Part shown: positions 11,149 through 21,594 of the stretch, one piece after another
Layout: every line of letters starts with the position of its first letter
Numbering within the stretch: position 1 is the stretch's first letter
DNA from: Sacculina carcini
Taxonomy: Eukaryota > Arthropoda > Thecostraca > Sacculinidae
Direction of reading: 5' to 3'
Length of the DNA stretch: 64,000 nt
Assembly (NCBI GenBank): GCA_916048095.2
Contig: OU696580.1
Span: 5,086,608-5,150,607, forward strand
The notes under the pieces: generated by a model
What the model was told of the DNA's origin: nothing
Databases searched by the model: none
The model's input: the letters and a program-made list of their open reading frames with translations, nothing else
Position numbers and translations under genes: made by a program

Positions 11149-11760
11149 TTGATATCCTGTCTGTGGCACGGACAAGAAAACATACACAAAATGGAATATA
11201 CTAGTATCTTTTCGGCAATCCCACTTTCTATGTTTTGTGATGATCTGCCAATTTCAGCTTTCAAAGGATTATTTAGGATGTCTAAAGATGTAGTCAGTGT
11301 CCAAGATGAGGATACAACTACTTATGAAAATTTGATACTTTAAATAGATACTTTCATAAACGTATGGGAAAAGTTTGTCAGAAGGATGAATCACAAGGAA
11401 AGGACTGCATGGCTTTCATCTGTGACCGTAACGGCAGAGTTTCTCAGACTACTATGAAATCTTTGTGGCCAATGTTGCCAGCTTTCACCTATTCGCAATT
11501 TTGGATGTGCATGAGTGTCAAACTCCATTACATGTGCAGTCATGTCGATGTATTCCCTGACAACTTGGGAGCTGTAAGTGACGAGCAAGGCCAGCGGTTT
11601 CATTTGAACCTCAAGGCTATGGAAGAAAATTACCAAAGGGGATGGGACAAACATATGACGGCAGATTACTGCTGCAACACCAAACGCTAATGTCCTGAAG
11701 CAATTCACGAACGCAAGAGCTACAAGCGGAAATTCGTGCCCCATTATACTGTTATTGAGC
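11149..11760 (+). pseudogene. Remnant of an uncharacterised dispersed ORF
   Basis: The open frame 11364-11690 ends with NLGAVSDEQGQRFHLNLKAM and then WDKHMTADYC. I recall near-identical phrases ('NLG-VSEEQGERFHQDIK-ME-RYQGRWD--MMADYCW') from many uncharacterised, repeat-like invertebrate proteins. Upstream frames (11149-11343) are shifted. Function unknown; probably a mobile-element passenger. Confidence 0.5.
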
Positions 11761-12890
11761 CCTCACTTGGTATCAATTGCTTTATTTTTTTCCGCTCAAA
11801 TATATTTGCCAGACATCAACATATATGTGTACACCATACACATAATAGGACAGGAAACAACAAAAAAGGTAATTATAACAACTGAACATTTGTAGTGAAG
11901 TCAGCATCGTAAGGACTGCAGTCCTGCCTCAGATGCTGACTCCACAACACACGCAAATATGACATGAATATGGTATATACTCATCAGTTCAGTATAAACT
12001 ATAAGCCTGTTGATTTGGGGAAGTGTTTCAAATTGTGATTTTGGATATATCTACACTATGCTGTATTTTCATTATAATTTTCCAGATGTATACTAACACA
12101 TTTCACAGCATACCATTCATAATAAACTACAACGTCAACGTGATTATGCCAAAATTGTGTGATTTCTAAATATCTCTATTGCGATAAAACTAGAGCATGA
12201 ACAAAAATATTTACTTCAATTATGAAATCAGCGCAAAAAATCCTACAATATCAACTGTTTCCTATAAATGCAACACCTAAGTTGTTCCCCTGTGTAATTC
12301 ACGAGCATGCTAAGTCAATAGCATGCATGCAACAACAATATTATGAAAACTTCAAGTTAAACAAAAGTCAAGTGTCAATATGGAATATAAATTGATCTTC
12401 AAAAGAGAGCTTCTCAACCCTTATCAAGTCAATGACTCATTCCAACCCATTAATTCAAGAACCCAAATCAATCAAAAGATATCACCATACCTTGATATCG
12501 ATCACTATTTTGTAATGCATTAAATTTTCCATTTGCATATATCTACAAGAATATATTATAAAAATAGCACTTTAAATATATAAATTGTATTGTCTGAAAT
12601 GCAGTACAGAGCGAAATTTGTAAAAATAACTTGAATATACAGATGTAATATGGAATGTCGCTACAAAAAAACGTATTCGTAAAAATGCACAGTCAAACGC
12701 AAAGCTATCTGACTAATCTTGTTTAGTGGGAGGAATGGTTGCTTGGCTCATAAATAGTCAGTCAAAGCCGACCTGTGTATGCATGTATCTTCAAGTAGCA
12801 AACTTATCAACTAATCATATTGTTTTATAAGACCTATATTGACCTTATTGACTATAAGACCTTTATTTCACCTCACATATTGAAAAATCA
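11761..12890. other. AT-rich intergenic DNA
   Basis: No gene, tandem array or transposon end recognised in this stretch. Confidence 0.5.
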
Positions 12891-12892
12891 TA

Positions 12893-13000
12893 AGGCTCAA
12901 TAGAACTAATCGAACCCAGTCCAGAAAAAGAGTGTAATTATCTTGGAATCATAGATTATAATTACCTAGAAGTCGCTTGGTCTGAAGTACGGTATCAAAT
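12893..13000 (+). pseudogene. Scrap of LINE reverse transcriptase
   Basis: A short frame reads EPSPEKECNYLGIII, the 'YLGI-I' motif that follows the catalytic block in CR1-like reverse transcriptases. Too short for family assignment. Confidence 0.4.
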
Positions 13001-13009
13001 ACTCGTAAT

Positions 13010-13880
13010 CTACTGAAACCAAACAAACACATGTCAATACAAACAGTTCACAGTATTATCAGCACAAGCGCTGTGGTGGTGTAATTTTCAGGCAGTGTTG
13101 TGAAAGTTATTCTTTCAAATACTTTTTGTTCTCATCAATATAATTAACGCGCAATATAAAACAGATGTTTGTTGAACAAATTTGGGTGAGTTTTTGTACT
13201 GTGTGTGAGAACATTAATGTGAATATATTGTAGAGCCCAGTGTATGTTTCTTGTTGGCCATATCTCTCGCGGCTTTCATAATTTTCGAGACATCTTAGAT
13301 TTAGAAGTAATCAACACCAAATTGCCAGCATTTAGATGTGCTATCACCATTGTCCTCTGTGTATTTGCTGCTGACGTCAATCTCGCATTTGTGCAGCGCA
13401 CACAGTCGCCGCTTTTGTATTGTATAATGTGTGGAGGCATTGTTACCAGTGGATTGTTATGTGCGTGCGTGCGGCTGCATTGTGTGTGCATTGTCACGTG
13501 CAACACTTTGCCGCCAAATCGTCACTCAACTAGCCTCGTGCACAATGCCGTTCCTCTGGGTGTTCATTGTGTCGTTATCGCCTGCCATGCCAGTATGCTA
13601 TTGACAGAATGCTTTCAGCGCTGACTGCAGCACAAACAACTAGTGTCAACGCTAATGCTAGCCTCATCCTAACACGCATTCAGCTACATTCTCACACATG
13701 ACTTTATATATATAAATGCATGTGAGATCTGTTGTGAGACAACGCCTCGTGGACAATTTTTGTCATATCCTTGTTGCAGTCAGCTATCCAGTCAGCTAGC
13801 ATACGCAAATAAACTGAATTTCTGTCGATCACATAACACTTTCTGCGAGCTATTAATCGTTTTCTCAGTATCTCTCTACA
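13010..13880. other. Unassigned intergenic DNA
   Basis: Moderately GC-rich around 13340-13620 with an open plus frame (13244-13624) of no recognised family. No other features. Confidence 0.35.
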
Positions 13881-13888
13881 CTTGGACG

Positions 13889-14144
13889 CAGAGCCGTTGC
13901 GAGGAATTATGCCCCCCCCCTCGAAGGCAACACTTGGGGCCCCCATTATGAATAAAGCACCAAATAATGACTTTATTTATTAGACATAATCACATGATAC
14001 AAGCTCAGGTGAAAACATCTGAGCAAAAAGGTAAAGGCTATACATAATAAATATGATAAATTTAAATATCATACGTGAAGCAACGGGGCCCCTCAACCTT
14101 CGGGCCCCCGGCCGGGGGGTACGGGGGCGGTTGCTACGTCTCTG
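13889..14144 (-). mobile_element. hAT-like MITE, CAGAGCCGT family, copy 2
   Basis: 256 bp bounded by CAGAGCCGT and a GTCTCTG end, with a perfect 8-bp target duplication CTTGGACG (13881-13888 and 14145-14152). The interior is the reverse complement of the copy at 7647-7906. No ORF. Confidence 0.9.
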
Positions 14145-14152
14145 CTTGGACG

Positions 14153-14920
14153 CATTATTACCAGATCAACACTGCGTATAAGATAAGACTATATAATTTA
14201 GACAGCGTCGATTTTTCCTTCACTTGTCGCCACAAACGCAATCAGTAACTGGACTTGCTTTTTGCTCTGATATCCGCACCGTTCCAGCTAGCATTGATGC
14301 CATGTGAACGCTGTACATTTCACGAGGGCTTATCAGGAAGAACGAGGCATCTGGAGTGCGTTTTGGTGTTTATAAATTGTTAAATTGTATAATTAAATTA
14401 TGCAATATACCGCATACGTCTCGTACATCTTTGTTAGGTCTTTTATCTGTTGTAGGCAAACATCAAACAAAATTATCATCCGTCGTGTTTTCTTGCTTTT
14501 CTACTTCCATATGACTAGAATTCCGAGCATGCCTGAAGCAAATATAAGTGCCCGCGTAGTCGTTTATTTAGCATGCAAGCACACACACATACACACACAC
14601 ACACACATACACAACGCACCGTCTTATTTATAGAGCTTGAAATGGCGAGACTTAATTAAATATCACATTCACACATGCGTTATTAATCGAATTTCGCAGA
14701 AAGGTAGATCAAAGCCTAGCTAGTTTCTTGGAAACCAAATGTATATATGAGAATAGAACAGGCAGCGTATCAAAGACCTTGCCAAGACTGCAGTATCTGA
14801 CCAAAAATAATTAATTGAGTGTTTGTGAGTGATCAATAGCATACCCATGAATTTCAGAAGCAGTGTTTCCATTATTGATTGGTCGAGCCACCAAGATTAT
14901 TCATGTTTACAAATCGGGAG
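14153..14920. other. Unassigned intergenic DNA with a short CA run
   Basis: A CA tract at about 14580-14612; nothing else recognised. Confidence 0.4.
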
Positions 14921-14924
14921 AGAG

Positions 14925-15200
14925 GACTGGAAAAATAAGTATCGTCCAATATCAATACTAGATACATTTTTATGATAGTTTAAAACTTATTCAATGTGAA
15001 GCAAAAATATTTATTCCAAAACACCATACCATTGATGGAAATTTATACTATTTCCTATCAAATATTGGTACGCTTCACGCTTTCCCAGATGTGATAAATG
15101 AAATATTAGACGGTTCAAAAACAAAGAAAAACTATTGATGCATTGATCGATCTCAAAAAAGCGTTTGACAATGTAAATCACAATATTATCCTTTATCATC
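14925..15200 (+). pseudogene. Decayed LINE reverse transcriptase fragment
   Basis: The order of NKYRPISIL (about 14937) and DALIDLKKAFDNVNHNIIL (about 15130-15190) is that of RT motifs 1-3 in non-LTR elements; the second holds the first catalytic aspartate. Stops and frameshifts lie between. Confidence 0.65.
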
Positions 15201-15935
15201 CCACGCATTGTAGTGTTGTCCAATAGGCACACAACAAGCGTACACACACAGTTATCGTTCATCGCCATATTTGGAAGTGTTCATCGTGTCAGCCAGTGTT
15301 CAGTGTATGTATTGTGTATGCGTGTGTGTATGTGTTTCACAACTGTGACCCTTGTTACAGTCAGTCTGATGCTAGCCTCGCTTGGGTGTGCTTCAATACA
15401 ACCACTCGGGTGTTCTGTGTGTTTCTCGCCAATCAGAGGCGACATAAGAACATTACACGCATATAGAAGCTTGAGGTAAAAAGATGACGTTTTGTTGGGA
15501 ATGCTGTGCCAACACATTGTATATTCTCTGAAAAATTATCAAGATTCATCAAGTATTTTTTTAATTATGGGTATGTTTCCAAGTGCGAACATTGAGTGTT
15601 ATATGACAAAAAAAAGTTACAGTTTTCACTGTATACTGCTTCACCATTGTTATATGTCTAATAATCTTGCTCCAAATGGACAATGCTGGTATTGTTCGTT
15701 AAAATAGTTGTTTATTGAAATGACAAAACCAAAGAGTACAAAACCAATTATAAAACATAAAAATTCACAAATAAAAGTTGATATTGTGTGATATATCTCC
15801 CCACACTCAGTGTTCTTATCGTAGTGTAGTCGAATCGAGCATTTGGAGCAGCGACACCTTGTATTGCTCTTGCATACTACGTATCTACCCTGCTTGCAGC
15901 TTGATTTTTATGCCCGATCTTGTCATAGCGGATAT
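15201..15935. other. Unassigned intergenic DNA
   Basis: TG-rich patch at 15300-15335; otherwise no gene or repeat recognised. Confidence 0.4.
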
Positions 15936-15939
15936 CAAC

Positions 15940-16550
15940 AGGCGGGTTGACTGTGCTGTGCAATCCAGTGTCTTGCCTGCTGTCTGCTGTCATAGTCGAG
16001 TGGTCGGCGACTCATCCGGTTCCCCCACTGGTTCCAGTGAGGAGGGTGGCTATACACCCAGCAGGACTAAAAATAAAACCTGTCCAAGGGCGGAAGAGCT
16101 ACTCGCTAGCCAACGACCATCTAGCATTTATATTTATTATTTTATATCCTATGCTTTTTTATTCTCTTTTTAAATTTTCACTTTGCTTTCTTTTCTCTAT
16201 TCCCATTATATATTCTCTCTATTTCCATTATATATTCTCTCTATTTCCATTATATATTCTCTCTATTTCCATTATATTCTCTATTCAATAACATTATTCA
16301 CATATGTATATGTGTATATATGTGTATGCATGTGTATGTGTATGTATGTGCGTGTGTATGTGTACGTGTGCATGTGCTCGTGTCTATGTATGTATTCAAT
16401 TTTGCAAGCACCCATGTACTTTCTGTCGATTTGTGCTGCTTGGTTTTGTCTCCATACCGCTCTCCATGTGCCCACATGTGTCTATACTTTTATTACTGCT
16501 CGCGCCTTTGCCCTCGAAAGTGCGCTATATCAAATACATGTTGTTGTTGT
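15940..16550 (+). mobile_element. Non-LTR repeat 3' end with (TTG)n tail, copy 2
   Basis: Repeats the ordered phrases of 9330-9686: 'GTCGGCGACTCATCCGG', 'CAGTGAGGAGGGTGGCTATA', 'AGGGCGGAAGAGCTACT', 'CATCTAGCAT', then GTGCGCTATATCAAATACATG and (TTG)n. Between them lies expanded low-complexity DNA, including four copies of a 22-bp TTCCATTATATATTCTCTCT unit (about 16196-16287) and TATG/TGTG runs. Confidence 0.65.
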
Positions 16551-16577
16551 TGTCTGACAATTTCAGTAAACACATTG

Positions 16578-17994
16578 TCACTTCTCTCCTGAAATCAAGA
16601 TGGAAAAAAGCATTCTCGACTGAATTGCTATGTAAGCGCCAAGCAGCAACAACCGATCAATTGAGAGCATTTGAAAACAGAGGCCAGTGCCATTTTTTCC
16701 TCTGATTCCAGGCCGATACGTTGCCAGAAGGCGATTCATAGAATCAACGCCTCCCATGCCTTCGTTGTATTTTCTAATGATGCTTGGTTGCTTCACTTTG
16801 GTTCTTCCAACACTTTTCACACGCCGAACTGCTTTTTTCACAGGAAAATGTGTTTCGTGATTGCTTGTAATGTTGACAATAAAGTTATCATGACATTTGC
16901 AGACATACACTAGTCCGTGACTTCTGTGATCAAAACTACCTCTCGAAAGTTTTTTCATGTCCTAGTAAGATTTCAACAGTCGAGACGCTCTAACAGTTAT
17001 TTTTTCACGAACAGTGCCGGTGGCTTCCATATTTTTTTCTGCCAGTAACTTCAGTAGGCCGTATGATGTGAAATAGTTGTCCAAGTACAATGTATGTTGC
17101 GAAGGCGAAGAGCTCTTCATAATCACATCGACCATACGATTGACAACTGAGTTACTGCGAGGCTGTTTTTGTTTTTGTTCCTTGCCACCGTAGATGTCCA
17201 GTCGATACGGATAGCCGGCATTGCCACAAAGTGCCCACACTTTGTAGCCAACTCGTATCGGTTTTCCACGTATGAACATGTTCGCAGAGTGCCTTCAATG
17301 GTATGTCACCATGGACTCGACGATGCTCAGTTTTTCGTGGAAAATACCGTGCTTGATGAGATTTTGGTTTAGCAGCATGTAAAGCCGCCGAATCTTGGCA
17401 AGCTTGTCTCCTGTCTGCAGATTTCTGTTGTCAGCAAAGTGGACAAAACGTTTCGACATTTGAAATTGCTACCGGGACATTGCATCGGAGACAAATTTTA
17501 CGCCCAGATCAGTTTGAGCAGACCAGTAGTGTCTCTCCTCTGGCACTTTGTGATATACAGACATAATCAATATGCCCAAAAATGCGTTGATACCATCAGT
17601 CTGTACAATCAAACCGGTTGCGTTTTTGTCTCTCGTCGCGTACAAATTTGTTTGACTCACAATCATGTCTACTATTTCATCGGAAAATGCGCTGCCACAT
17701 CTGAAATGGTAAAAAATCGGAGACTTGGTTGAGATTGACAAAGCTTCGGTACTTGCTCAATATCGATAGGTGTTGTGGGTCCGGAATGTTTGCTCCACCT
17801 TGGTATTGAGTATGTTGTCCAAATCAAGCTGTTATCGTGGTTATCTTCCTCCACTTGAAGATGTCCGGATGGCTCAAAAGTTTTTTCATCGCTGACCATG
17901 TTTTTTCAATATCCTCAATATCGCTTTTCATATCACAATATCCACTCTGGAGGTAAAATTACGACAATTTATATGATTTATCGTATCTTCCAAA
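16578..17994 (-). pseudogene. piggyBac-type transposase, degenerate (main part)
   Basis: Minus-strand frames give, in order, SPIFYHFRCGSAFSDEIVD...TNLYATRDKN, the central IRVGYKVWALCGNAGYPYRL, TLYLDNYFTSYGLLKLL and NEGMGGVDSMNRLLATYRPG. These are the piggyBac (DDE_Tnp_1_7) landmarks; LDNYFTS and GGVDSMN each carry a catalytic Asp. At least three frame changes break the ORF. The C-terminus ends near 16578 beside a LINE tail, and I see no terminal repeats. The N-terminal codons lie across a gypsy insertion at 20953-20994. Confidence 0.85.
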
Positions 17995-17999
17995 GTCTC
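17995..17999. other. Target-site duplication GTCTC, left
   Basis: Identical to 20948-20952 on the other side of the LTR element. Confidence 0.85.
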
Positions 18000-18329
18000 T
18001 GAAACGCAAGCGGCAAAGCCCTCTTACTTTCGCGCAGGTAAAACCCGCGCACACGATGAGATCACGTCCACACAGCAAATATGCGCAACCAGACACGGCA
18101 GCGATGCTTACAACGCGCAGGCCACCACCAGAATGACGCTCGACCGCTCGCAAAGCCACCTTCACACACGCCAGCTGATACACGCCTCCGGCAGTAGGCT
18201 CAAGTCGCGGCCAATCAGCGCACGCGTTACAAGGCGGCGCTACACACGCGCCAGCCAATCAGCGCACGCGGTTCACTCGAATCACTCGAACGTTTTAGAA
18301 CGTTCAGTGGCGTCCAAACTAACGCAACA
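18000..18329 (-). repeat. 3' LTR of deleted gypsy element
   Basis: 330 bp, TG...CA on the plus strand. It carries two copies of CCAATCAGCGCACGCG about 40 nt apart, possible CCAAT-box promoter elements. Confidence 0.88.
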
Positions 18330-18569
18330 TCTCCCCCAGCTTTTCTCCTGAAAGCTCACAACAAACACGCTGGTACACACGCACGATTACACTTCATCAT
18401 CGGATAGACATACGTTTAATCATGCCGGCGGTCGACGTCTCCTCGTTGACCGCCTCAACATTGGCTGCTCTACTGCAGCCTCATCCTCGCCTCTCTGGGC
18501 CGCGGCGCCCTCTTCTACATCCTCTTCATCAGTATTTATACTCAAGTCCTCGGAAGGCTCATCAGGTTC

Positions 18570-19634
18570 CTACTTCACAGACACACGGTCCGCATCCGCG
18601 CCCTCGCAAATAGCCAGTCGCTCAGTGGATTGCCCGGCTTCCTCGTATGCCAGGTTGTCAGGTGTTTTGTCAACGCCCGAGCTATCGACCGCCTCGACCC
18701 GCCCGCCATCGCCGCTCAGGTCCAAGCTCCACCAGCCGGGTGGCTCCACATCTCCCCGATTGCCGGTCGCATCCACATCCCAACTGCCGCTGATCGGTTC
18801 CACGTCGCCATGAGTGCCGGTTTCGTCTATGGCTCCACTATGGCCGGCACAGCGACACTTACGCAGGTCGAGCACATGGCGCGGCATGCCATCTACGCAC
18901 ACAATGTGCTGTGAGACGACCCTGGTCACATTCCCGAGGGTCCACGGTGTTGTACACGACGGAATCCGCGGTTTCACCCACACCTCGTCACCAACGGCAA
19001 ACGCTGCTGTCTGGTCGTCATCAGCGTCCCTGCGGCCGGTCTCAAACGGAAGACGCCACGCGTATGTGAAAATACACCTTGATGGAATAGTACCCACCTG
19101 AGTCTCTTTTCGCGGCGTAACGTTGTACCAGAACGTCGCGTCCTCCGGGGAAATATGTCCCCTCGCTGCGATCCTTTTGATCGTACGGTGATGTTGCGCC
19201 AAGATTCCGTCACCGCCCGGGGCGTATGCGGCTCGGAATCGCAAAGAGATGCACCATTCTTCAGCGAACTGCTCCATCGCCGCCGACCGGAACGCCGTCG
19301 AGTTGTCCAGCAACAGCTCCTCAAACGGCCCACGCTCAATTACAATCTGCCGCAACTGAGCTATGATGCACGACGCCGTCTCATTCGGCAATCTGCGCCA
19401 TACGGTAAGACGTGATGGACCATAATCCACCATCGACAGGTAAGCGCCGGCATCGTAATGAGTGACGTCCGCTGCCACTCGATACCAGTCTATGTCCACG
19501 GCCAGACTACTCTGACCTACGAGGTTCTCTTCTCTCACCGCTGGATCGATACGTTGACGTGCCTCGCATCCAGCTAACTCCGCCTTCACTTGAGCTCTCG
19601 TCAAATCACTCCGCAGTTGCTGTCCAAGGTACAA
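18570..19634 (-). pseudogene. gypsy integrase, with catalytic Glu replaced
   Basis: A 354-codon open frame. It has DVTHYDAGAYLSMVDYG with the first Asp region, LLLDNSTAFRS with the second Asp, and GGDGILAQHHRTIKR where relatives have 'GNGIVERHHRTIK'. The third catalytic acidic residue thus appears to be Gln. A GDEVWVKP block (about residue 220) is the C-terminal GPY/F-like region. The frame remains open even though the element is dead. Confidence 0.85.
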
Positions 19635-19648
19635 CGTCCTCTAGCCAC

Positions 19649-19906
19649 CTAAATGATGAGCAGATGATCAGCCCAAGCAGCGTCCTTGATACCCCTCTTC
19701 GTAGCAGGAGCTGCTGATATTGCCACTTCCTCCTCACGAACGTCACGATGAACAAGCCACTTCTTGGCCACCCTGGTCATCTGATCAGCTATATTCTCCA
19801 CCGTCGTGACGAACCGGAGATAAACTGTCACGTCATGCTCGGCGATCGTCTCCATAATCAACGAACCCGTGAACCCGCCACCCCCCGTGCACAAACAATT
19901 GTGCAC
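19649..19906 (-). pseudogene. gypsy RNase H tail fused to protease start (deletion junction)
   Basis: The frame reads VTVYLRFVTTVENIADQMTR and AKKWLV, the end of a gypsy RNase H domain. It lies immediately after the protease fragment, so the whole reverse transcriptase is absent. Confidence 0.7.
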
Positions 19907-20073
19907 TCATTTCCCGTGTCAACCAGACAGCGGGAACAACGACCGTTAAGAAGAGCTTCAACGACCGGCATACGACGCGAGGTCAATACACCGGCCGTCC
20001 CTCTAATCGCCCGGCGGGCCCGGCGCACCAAATGTGATCCGCTGATGAGTCCACTTGCAGAGCAGGGACTCAC
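19858..20073 (-). pseudogene. gypsy aspartic protease fragment
   Basis: Contains CLVDTGNECTIV, the DTG active-site motif of retroviral-type proteases, after a short leader. It is cut off at the internal deletion. Confidence 0.7.
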
Positions 20074-20099
20074 CGTCGCCCCTTTACAGGGGCCGCCGC

Positions 20100-20627
20100 T
20101 TAGTTGCGGTCGACTTCCATGTCGGAGGAGGTTGCGCCCCGTGCTGCGCCCTCCTCATGAAAATTCGAGTTCGTTCGAGCTCGCGAGCGGCGTGAAGTCG
20201 ACGCCGACTCCTCGCAGTCACGAGCGAAATGTCCTTGCCTGCCACACCGGTAGCACTGCGCTCCCGGGCACTCGCGAACTAAATTGTCGCCGCCACATCT
20301 GAAACAGTGGAGCGTCCGGCGCGCAGAAGAGCGCTCCGGACTGCCCGCCCACCGAGACACAGATCTGTCCCGCCGGTCCGACGCTCGATGAACAAGAGAG
20401 CGGTCCCTCGAGCTACTCGCTACTTGAGCGTAGCTGGCTCGCTGCCTAGAAGCAGACGCCACCCCGGATGGGCGGCTTCTGGCTGCAGCAGCCCTACGCG
20501 CACCAATTCTGGCGCGCACCTCCGACAGCACGCTGTCGAAATCGGAGGTATAGACCCCCTCTCTCGCCATAGCCCACTCATAAATTGAGTCGGGTAGGTC
20601 TTCATAAAACTTGGCGGTCCACGCCAA
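20100..20627 (-). pseudogene. gypsy gag C-terminus with two CCHC zinc knuckles
   Basis: Contains CFRCGGDNLVRECP and CYRCGRQGHFARDC, two retroviral-type zinc knuckles, after an Arg/Ser-rich linker. The N-terminal half of gag is missing: the frame emerges straight from LTR sequence at about 20621. Confidence 0.85.
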
Positions 20628-20947
20628 GCGGGCAAAGCCCTCTTACTTTCGCGCAGGTAAAACCGCGCACACGACGAGAACAGGTCCACACAGCAAATAT
20701 GCGCAACCAGACACGGCAGCGATGCGTCCAACGCGCAGGCCACCACCAGAATGACGCTCGACCGCTCGCAAAGCCACCTTCACACACGCCAGCTGATACA
20801 CGCCTCCGGCAGTAGGCTCAAGTCGCGGCCAATCAGCGCACGTGTTACAAGGCGGCGCTACACACGCGCCAGCCAATCAGCGCACGCGGTTCACTCGAAA
20901 CACTCGAAGGTTCTAGAACGTTCAGAGGCGTCCAAACTATCGCCACA
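20621..20947 (-). repeat. 5' LTR of deleted gypsy element
   Basis: Aligns with 18000-18329 except for its inner edge, where the last few bases and the primer-binding site have been replaced by gag coding sequence. The junction falls at a short GCGT identity. Confidence 0.88.
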
Positions 20948-20952
20948 GTCTC
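20948..20952. other. Target-site duplication GTCTC, right
   Basis: Pairs with 17995-17999. Confidence 0.85.
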
Positions 20953-20994
20953 CATCGCCTCAGAAAACGTAACTGTACTTCCTTTAGCAGCCAT
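20953..20994 (-). pseudogene. Displaced N-terminus of the piggyBac transposase
   Basis: An ATG at 20994-20992 opens a frame (MAAKGSTVTFSEAMET) that crosses the GTCTC duplication and continues at 17994 as LEDTINHINCRNF before frameshifts. A TTAA (20994-20997), the piggyBac target sequence, overlaps the start. The link is inferred from the frame and the duplication; the N-terminus itself is not a conserved piggyBac motif. Confidence 0.5.
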
Positions 20995-21276
20995 TAACCA
21001 AATTTCGATATAACACAATTCTACCACTGGTCCAACACAATTAACACATAACTAGTCAACACTGTGACGAAAACTGAATGCATCGCGTCATACAGTCAAT
21101 ACGATGCAATTTGATACTTTAGTTTGGTGAGCGCACGTGACTTACATGATGGCAAACTTCTGTAACTTTTTTGTCCGCAAAACGCAAATGTTCCCACATG
21201 GGAGACTGTCTTGCTCTCACAAATGGACTTTTATATATAATTTGAATTTTTTGGTATCATTGCAATCAATATAATC

Positions 21277-21378
21277 TTGTTATGTGTGTTATATATGTGT
21301 ATCAATGTGTGTGTGTGTGTTATCAGTGTTGTAGATGTGTATCAATGTGTGTGTGTGTATTATCAGTGTTGTTTACCG
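21277..21378 (+). repeat. Tandem 47-bp duplication with TG runs before RGS exon 1
   Basis: The phrase TGTGTATCAATGTGTGTGTG...TATCAGTGTTG occurs twice. The second copy ends in TATTATCAG|TG, a plausible 3' splice site 17 nt before the RGS start codon, so a noncoding first exon may lie upstream. Confidence 0.6.
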
Positions 21379-21381
21379 GCG

Positions 21382-21594
21382 ATGGTGGTGATGTCGACCG
21401 AGAGAACGGCGGCTCGTTTCAAGCAGCTAACAATATCAGTGGACAAAGCGGCTGTGGCAGCTGATACTGCAGCCTCTACGACCAGTCTCACAGGAAACTG
21501 TCAGTCTCAACGGCTCGGCGCAGACACAGTTGATGAAAGCCACGGACCCGTGTGTTGTGACGAGGACAATCCCAACTACTTGGTCTACAGGAAG
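21382..21594 (+). CDS. RGS7: RGS exon 1 (coding)
   Basis: 71 codons. Only the end ([12 protein letters not shown]) matches the family, which has 'ESPNMLVYRKMED' here. Donor AAG|GTGATA. Confidence 0.8.

Larger units (their letters stand above)
18000..20947 (-). mobile_element. Internally deleted Ty3/gypsy LTR retrotransposon
   Basis: Two LTRs (18000-18329 and 20621-20947) flank a shortened minus-strand interior: gag zinc knuckles, a protease start, the last bit of RNase H and an integrase. The outer ends are TG...CA and the flanks carry a perfect 5-bp duplication GTCTC. In sense, a purine tract (CTGGGGGAGA) directly precedes the 3' LTR. The LTRs differ at roughly 5% of sites, so this copy is older than the one at 34029. 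Missing: the 3' edge of the 5' LTR, the primer-binding site, the gag start, all of reverse transcriptase and most of RNase H. It cannot transpose alone. Confidence 0.9.
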
